This document shows, in pieces, positions 60,491 through 64,000 of a stretch of 64,000 nucleotides of DNA. Position numbers and translations under genes: made by a program. Every line of letters starts with the position of its first letter. Within the stretch, counting starts at the first letter, position 1. The DNA lies in the NCBI GenBank assembly GCA_022702705.1, contig CM040427.1:20173625-20237624 (forward strand), read 5' to 3'. The stretch is from Papilionanthe hookeriana x Papilionanthe teres (Eukaryota > Streptophyta > Magnoliopsida > Asparagales > Orchidaceae). The notes under the pieces are model-generated. The model saw nothing but the letters and a program-made list of their open reading frames with translations, searched no databases and was not told the origin of the DNA.

Positions 60491-60840
60491 AATGGACCCC
60501 CAATAGGTGTGGTGTGCTAACCGAGCACACCGCGCGTATTGGCATTGACCGAAAGATCAACAAAACCAACAAAGATGTCCAAGTGACAAACTTAGGATGA
60601 AATTAAAGAGTTTCCGCTGGGGAGTGTCAAGTATATCCACGAGGCTGGGAGATTCCCGAACTCTCGGCTGGGGAAAGGGAAAGGAGGTGAATCCCAAATC
60701 ACATGATCTGGGGGAATTTTGATTTAGATTTCATTTTGTTTCAGTTTAAGTTTTGATGTGTGAGCTCAGATTTTAGTTTGAGAATTTAGATTGAGGTTTT
60801 GTTAAAATTAATTTAAAGGGATTTGAACTTGAAATGAAAA
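60491..60840 (-). other. Pre-LTR segment of E4
   Basis: Matches 13481-13815 of E1. It contains GGTGTGCT-AACCG-AGCACACC (60511-60531), a perfect 8 bp inverted repeat, and the conserved TGGACCCCCAATAGGTGT block next to the LTR. Confidence 0.6.
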
Positions 60841-62570
60841 TTGGAATTTTGTGGTTTTAGATGTAACATCTTCAACCTCAAAAGAAAATTGAATTGATTG
60901 GATTGAATCATTACAATGAGGAGAGATCTCAGAGTAATGCGGTATTGGATGTAAAATCCTTAACTTCAAGAGTTTGATTTTGATGTATTTCATTGCGATA
61001 GGGAAAGAATCCTAAAGCGATGCGATCTCGGATGTAAAATCCTCGACCCCAAAAGTTTGATTTTGATGTATTTCATTGCAATAGGGAAAGAATCCTAAAG
61101 CAATGCGGCCTCGGATGTAAAATCCTCAACCCCAAGAATTTGATTTTGATGTATTTCATTGCTATAGGGAAAGAATCCTAAAGCGATACGGTCTCGGATG
61201 TAAAATCCTCGACCCCAAGAATTTGATTTTGATGTATTTCATTGCGATAGGGAAAGAACCTAAAGCAATGAAGTCTCGGATGTAAAATCCTCAACCCCAA
61301 GAATTTAATTTTGATGTATTTCATTGCGATAGGGAAATAATTCTAAAGCAATGCAGTCTCGGATGTAAAATCCTCAACCCCAAGAATTTGATTTTGATGT
61401 ATTTCATTGCGATAGGGAATGAATCCTAAAGCAATGCGGTCTCGGATGTAAAATCCTCGACCCCAAGAATTTTATTTTGATGTATTTCATTCGCTATAGG
61501 GAAAGAATCCTAAAGCAATGCGGTCTTGGATGTAAAAGCCTCGACCCCAAAAGTTTGATTTTGATGTATTTCATTGCTTATAGAGAAAGAACCTAAAGCA
61601 ATGCGATCTCGGATGTAAAATCCTCAACCCCAAGAATTTGATTTTGATGTATTTCATTGCGATAGGGAAAGAATCCTAAAGCGATGCGGTCTCGGATGTA
61701 AAATCCTCGGCCCCAAAAGTTTGATTTTGATGTATTTCATTGCTATATGGGAAAGAACCTAAAGCAATGCGGTCTCGAATGTAAAATCCTCGACCCCAAG
61801 AATTTGATTTTGATGTATTTCTTTGCGATAGGGAAAGAATCCTAAAGCGATGCGATCTCGGATGTAAAATCCTCGACCCCAAGAATTTGATTTTTGATGT
61901 ATATCATTGCGATAGGGAAAGAATCCTAAAGCAATGTAGTCTCGGATGTAAAATCCTCGACTCCAAAAGTTTGATTTTGATGTATTTCATTGCGATAGGG
62001 AAAGAATCCTAAAGCGATGCGATCTCGAATGTAAAATCCTCAACCCCAAGAATTTGATTTTGATGTATTTCATTGCTATAGGGAAAGAATCCTAAAGCGA
62101 TGCGGTCTCGGATGTAAAATCCTCGACCCCAAAAGTTTGATTTTGATGTATTTCATTGCTTGGGAAAGAACCTAAAGCAATGCGGTCTCGGATGTAAAAT
62201 CCTCGACCCCAAAAGTTTGATTTTGATGTATTTCATTGCGATAGGGAAAGAATCCTAAAGCAATGCGGTCTCGGATGTAAAATCCTCGACTCCAAAAGTT
62301 TGATTTTGATGTATTTCATTGCTTTATAGGGAAAGAATCCTAAAGCAATGCGGTCTCGGATGTAAAATCCTCGACCCCAAAAGTTTGATTTTGATGTATT
62401 TCATTGCTATAGGGAAAGAACCTAAAGCGATGCGGTCTCGAATGTAAAATCCTCGACCCCAAGAATTTGATTTTGATGTATTTCATTGCTATAGGGAAAG
62501 AATCTTAAAGTAATGCAGTCTCGGATGTAAAATCCTCAACCCCAAAAGTTTGATTTTGATGTAACTGATT
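60840..62570 (-). repeat. 3' UTR tandem array of E4, ~82-base monomer, about 20 units
   Basis: Units marked on the + strand by GGATGTAAAATCCTCGACCCC and CATTGC...GCAATG. The same family as 12179-13480, with more copies. Confidence 0.9.
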
Positions 62571-63392
62571 TTGCAAAGATTTGTAATGTTGATTTGAAAA
62601 GTGTGGAATTTTGGTGTTTCGAGAATTTCATGAGAGTTGTAAAAGATTTTTGTGGAAAGAAACAGATTAGGAGGGAATATGTAGATGTTACATATCCCAT
62701 TCAAAAAGTTGATCGAAAGTTGCTGGTTCGGATTGGATACGATTCCTCGCCATCGGATTCGAATTGAAAACCTCATGGCTCGTGTCGATGGAATCGACCG
62801 CTTCCATCCCGGACAAGGAGAGAGTAGAACAGATTAGATTTCGGATTTGGAATGTTGAGTTTGAATCCGATTGAGATTTGATTTGAAATGCGGAAGGTTG
62901 AATTTGAATTTGATTGAGATTTGATTTAAAATTTGTGTTTATTTTGTTTGTCCTTTAACGATTCAAATTTGCTTTATCGTTCATTTAATGTTCGTGTGAA
63001 TTTGGCGTTCATCATTATTTTTAGATTTTTAAGGAAAGTTTTCTTTTATTCTTTTTGTTTCGTTTCTGTTCTTTGTTCGAAGTTCATTTAACTTTAATGG
63101 TGTTTCCCAGTCAATTTGCACAAAAGAGGTGAAGGCCAAAATGTGACATGGTCATTTTCATTCCAATCATGTCGAAGATACATCATACAACTCGATCTGG
63201 AATACTTCTCATACAATCCATGTAGACTCAAAACGGACTATGTATGATCTTTGTCGATCCATCCAAAAAGGCATCCGTCAAAAATCCATGTACGAATAGT
63301 GAGGTGCATGGTCGATAACATCACCTTCCAAGCCATCCTTGGCAAGGATGCCGTATGGATGCACGTTGGAGGTGTGATATTTTCCATGTAAC
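62571..63392 (-). other. 3' UTR of E4 upstream of the array
   Basis: 62571-62800 has about 230 bases with no counterpart in E1. 62800-62960 has only a remnant of the GATTGAGATTTGATTT short repeat. 62960-63392 matches 11425-11880. No coding content. Confidence 0.6.
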
Positions 63393-64000
63393 TCACGGCT
63401 CGTAGGCGGAGGCTCTCTAGCTACGGGTACGGTTGGAAGTGGTAAGGTGCTTTCACGTCATCCATCATTACGAAAGTAGCGAGATCCGCTTCATTGGTAC
63501 TCACGGTATGCAATGTTTAGTGACATCCGCTCCGTTGCCCTTTAGTATCATGACGGAACCTACCGGTAATGGTATCTTTACTGGCCCTCGGAACTCACTC
63601 GGGCTCGCTATTCGTAGGTCGGATCCGAACATGATATTACACTCGTTCGAAAAGAAAGCGTGCGAAAGGTCGACAAAGTCGTAGTGATCGATGTGCGGGG
63701 GTATGCGAGTCACCCCGCTTGTAAATGTTAATGATGCAACTGTTGGGTATGCAATATGCTGGCAGTACCCTCCATGTTATCATTCTCTTTACCATCCTTT
63801 TGATGACCAATGCAATTGGATCTACTTTACCATGACGGAGTATTCCTGGTGGGTTTAACTTCCTGTCTTCTGCGAAGTTGTAGCAGCATCCACATTGTAT
63901 TGTAATTCTCCCTTTCCCTGGCATCTATCTCCGGGGTTCCGAGTAGGTGTTTTCTCTTAGGCGGCCTGCTCGACCCATTCTTTTCAAATCCCGGATGCAG
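63393..64000 (-). pseudogene. AlkB-like dioxygenase domain in E4 (partial, frameshifted)
   Basis: Second copy of the domain at 10813-11424. MPGKGRITIQCGCCYNFA and PPGILRH lie in the 63637-63924 frame, then PPHIDHYDF with the iron-binding His at 63693-63695 and Asp at 63687-63689, and GNGADVTKHCIP with the distal His at 63513-63515. The two frames meet at GGTGACTCGCATA, where family members read Gly-Asp-Cys-Ile; a CTG read as CTCG would explain the break. The stop is at 63393-63395. Catalytic residues survive in both copies. The N-terminal part is outside the window. Confidence 0.85.

Larger units (their letters stand above)
53248..64000 (-). mobile_element. Element E4, reverse orientation (5' part outside window)
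   Basis: On the - strand from 64000 down: AlkB domain, 3' UTR, tandem array, pre-LTR hairpins, complete 3' LTR. It is collinear with 10813-20778 of E1 but differs in array copy number and in many bases, so it is an independent insertion. The flank next to the LTR end is GAGCC (53243-53247); the partner duplication is outside the window. Confidence 0.9.

Overview
This window is plant nuclear DNA built almost entirely from very large Ty3/gypsy LTR retrotransposons of the Tat/Ogre type. I see no convincing host gene, tRNA, rRNA or CRISPR array. The plant assignment rests on four things: a primer-binding site of the Ogre (tRNA-Arg) type, the pol order protease, RT, RNase H, second RNase H, integrase, a tandem-repeat 3' region typical of Tat elements, and AT-rich 7 kb LTRs. 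The species cannot be named; a large-genome seed plant is likely.

Layout. (1) 1-20778, + strand: element E1, cut by the window start. It has the 3' end of its 5' LTR (1-810), a PBS, ORF1, gag, protease, RT, RNase H, second RNase H, integrase, then an extra 3' ORF, a tandem-repeat 3' UTR and a 6.96 kb 3' LTR (13816-20778). With 7 kb LTRs and a 13 kb interior, an intact copy would be about 27 kb. (2) 20779-21844: unassigned spacer. (3) 21845-28944: element E2 of a diverged subfamily, a 7.0 kb LTR plus PBS and leader start. (4) E2's leader is split by a 7.3 kb solo LTR (28945-31084 joined to 45979-51162) with the 5 bp target duplication CTCTC. (5) That solo LTR is itself split by element E3 (31085-45978): LTR, interior truncated before RT, a second LTR fragment, and a second leader with the ORF1 start. 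(6) 51176-53247: the 5' part of a third LTR subfamily (F), rich in TTGACC. (7) 53248-64000, - strand: element E4, with its 3' LTR, tandem-repeat 3' UTR and part of the same extra 3' ORF.

Main result: the extra ORF downstream of integrase (9949-11424 in E1; 63393-64000 in E4) encodes an AlkB-type Fe(II)/2-oxoglutarate dioxygenase domain resembling plant ALKBH9/10 RNA m6A demethylases. It is present in two independent insertions at the same place in the element. It follows a strong 3' splice-site-like sequence, and its first ~45 residues resemble the first ~45 residues of ORF1. The likely system is a giant retrotransposon that carries its own RNA demethylase. All copies are broken by frameshifts. 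Many differences between copies fall at CAG/CTG triplets in a pattern that looks like sequencing error at methylated CHG sites, so the elements may be less decayed than they appear.
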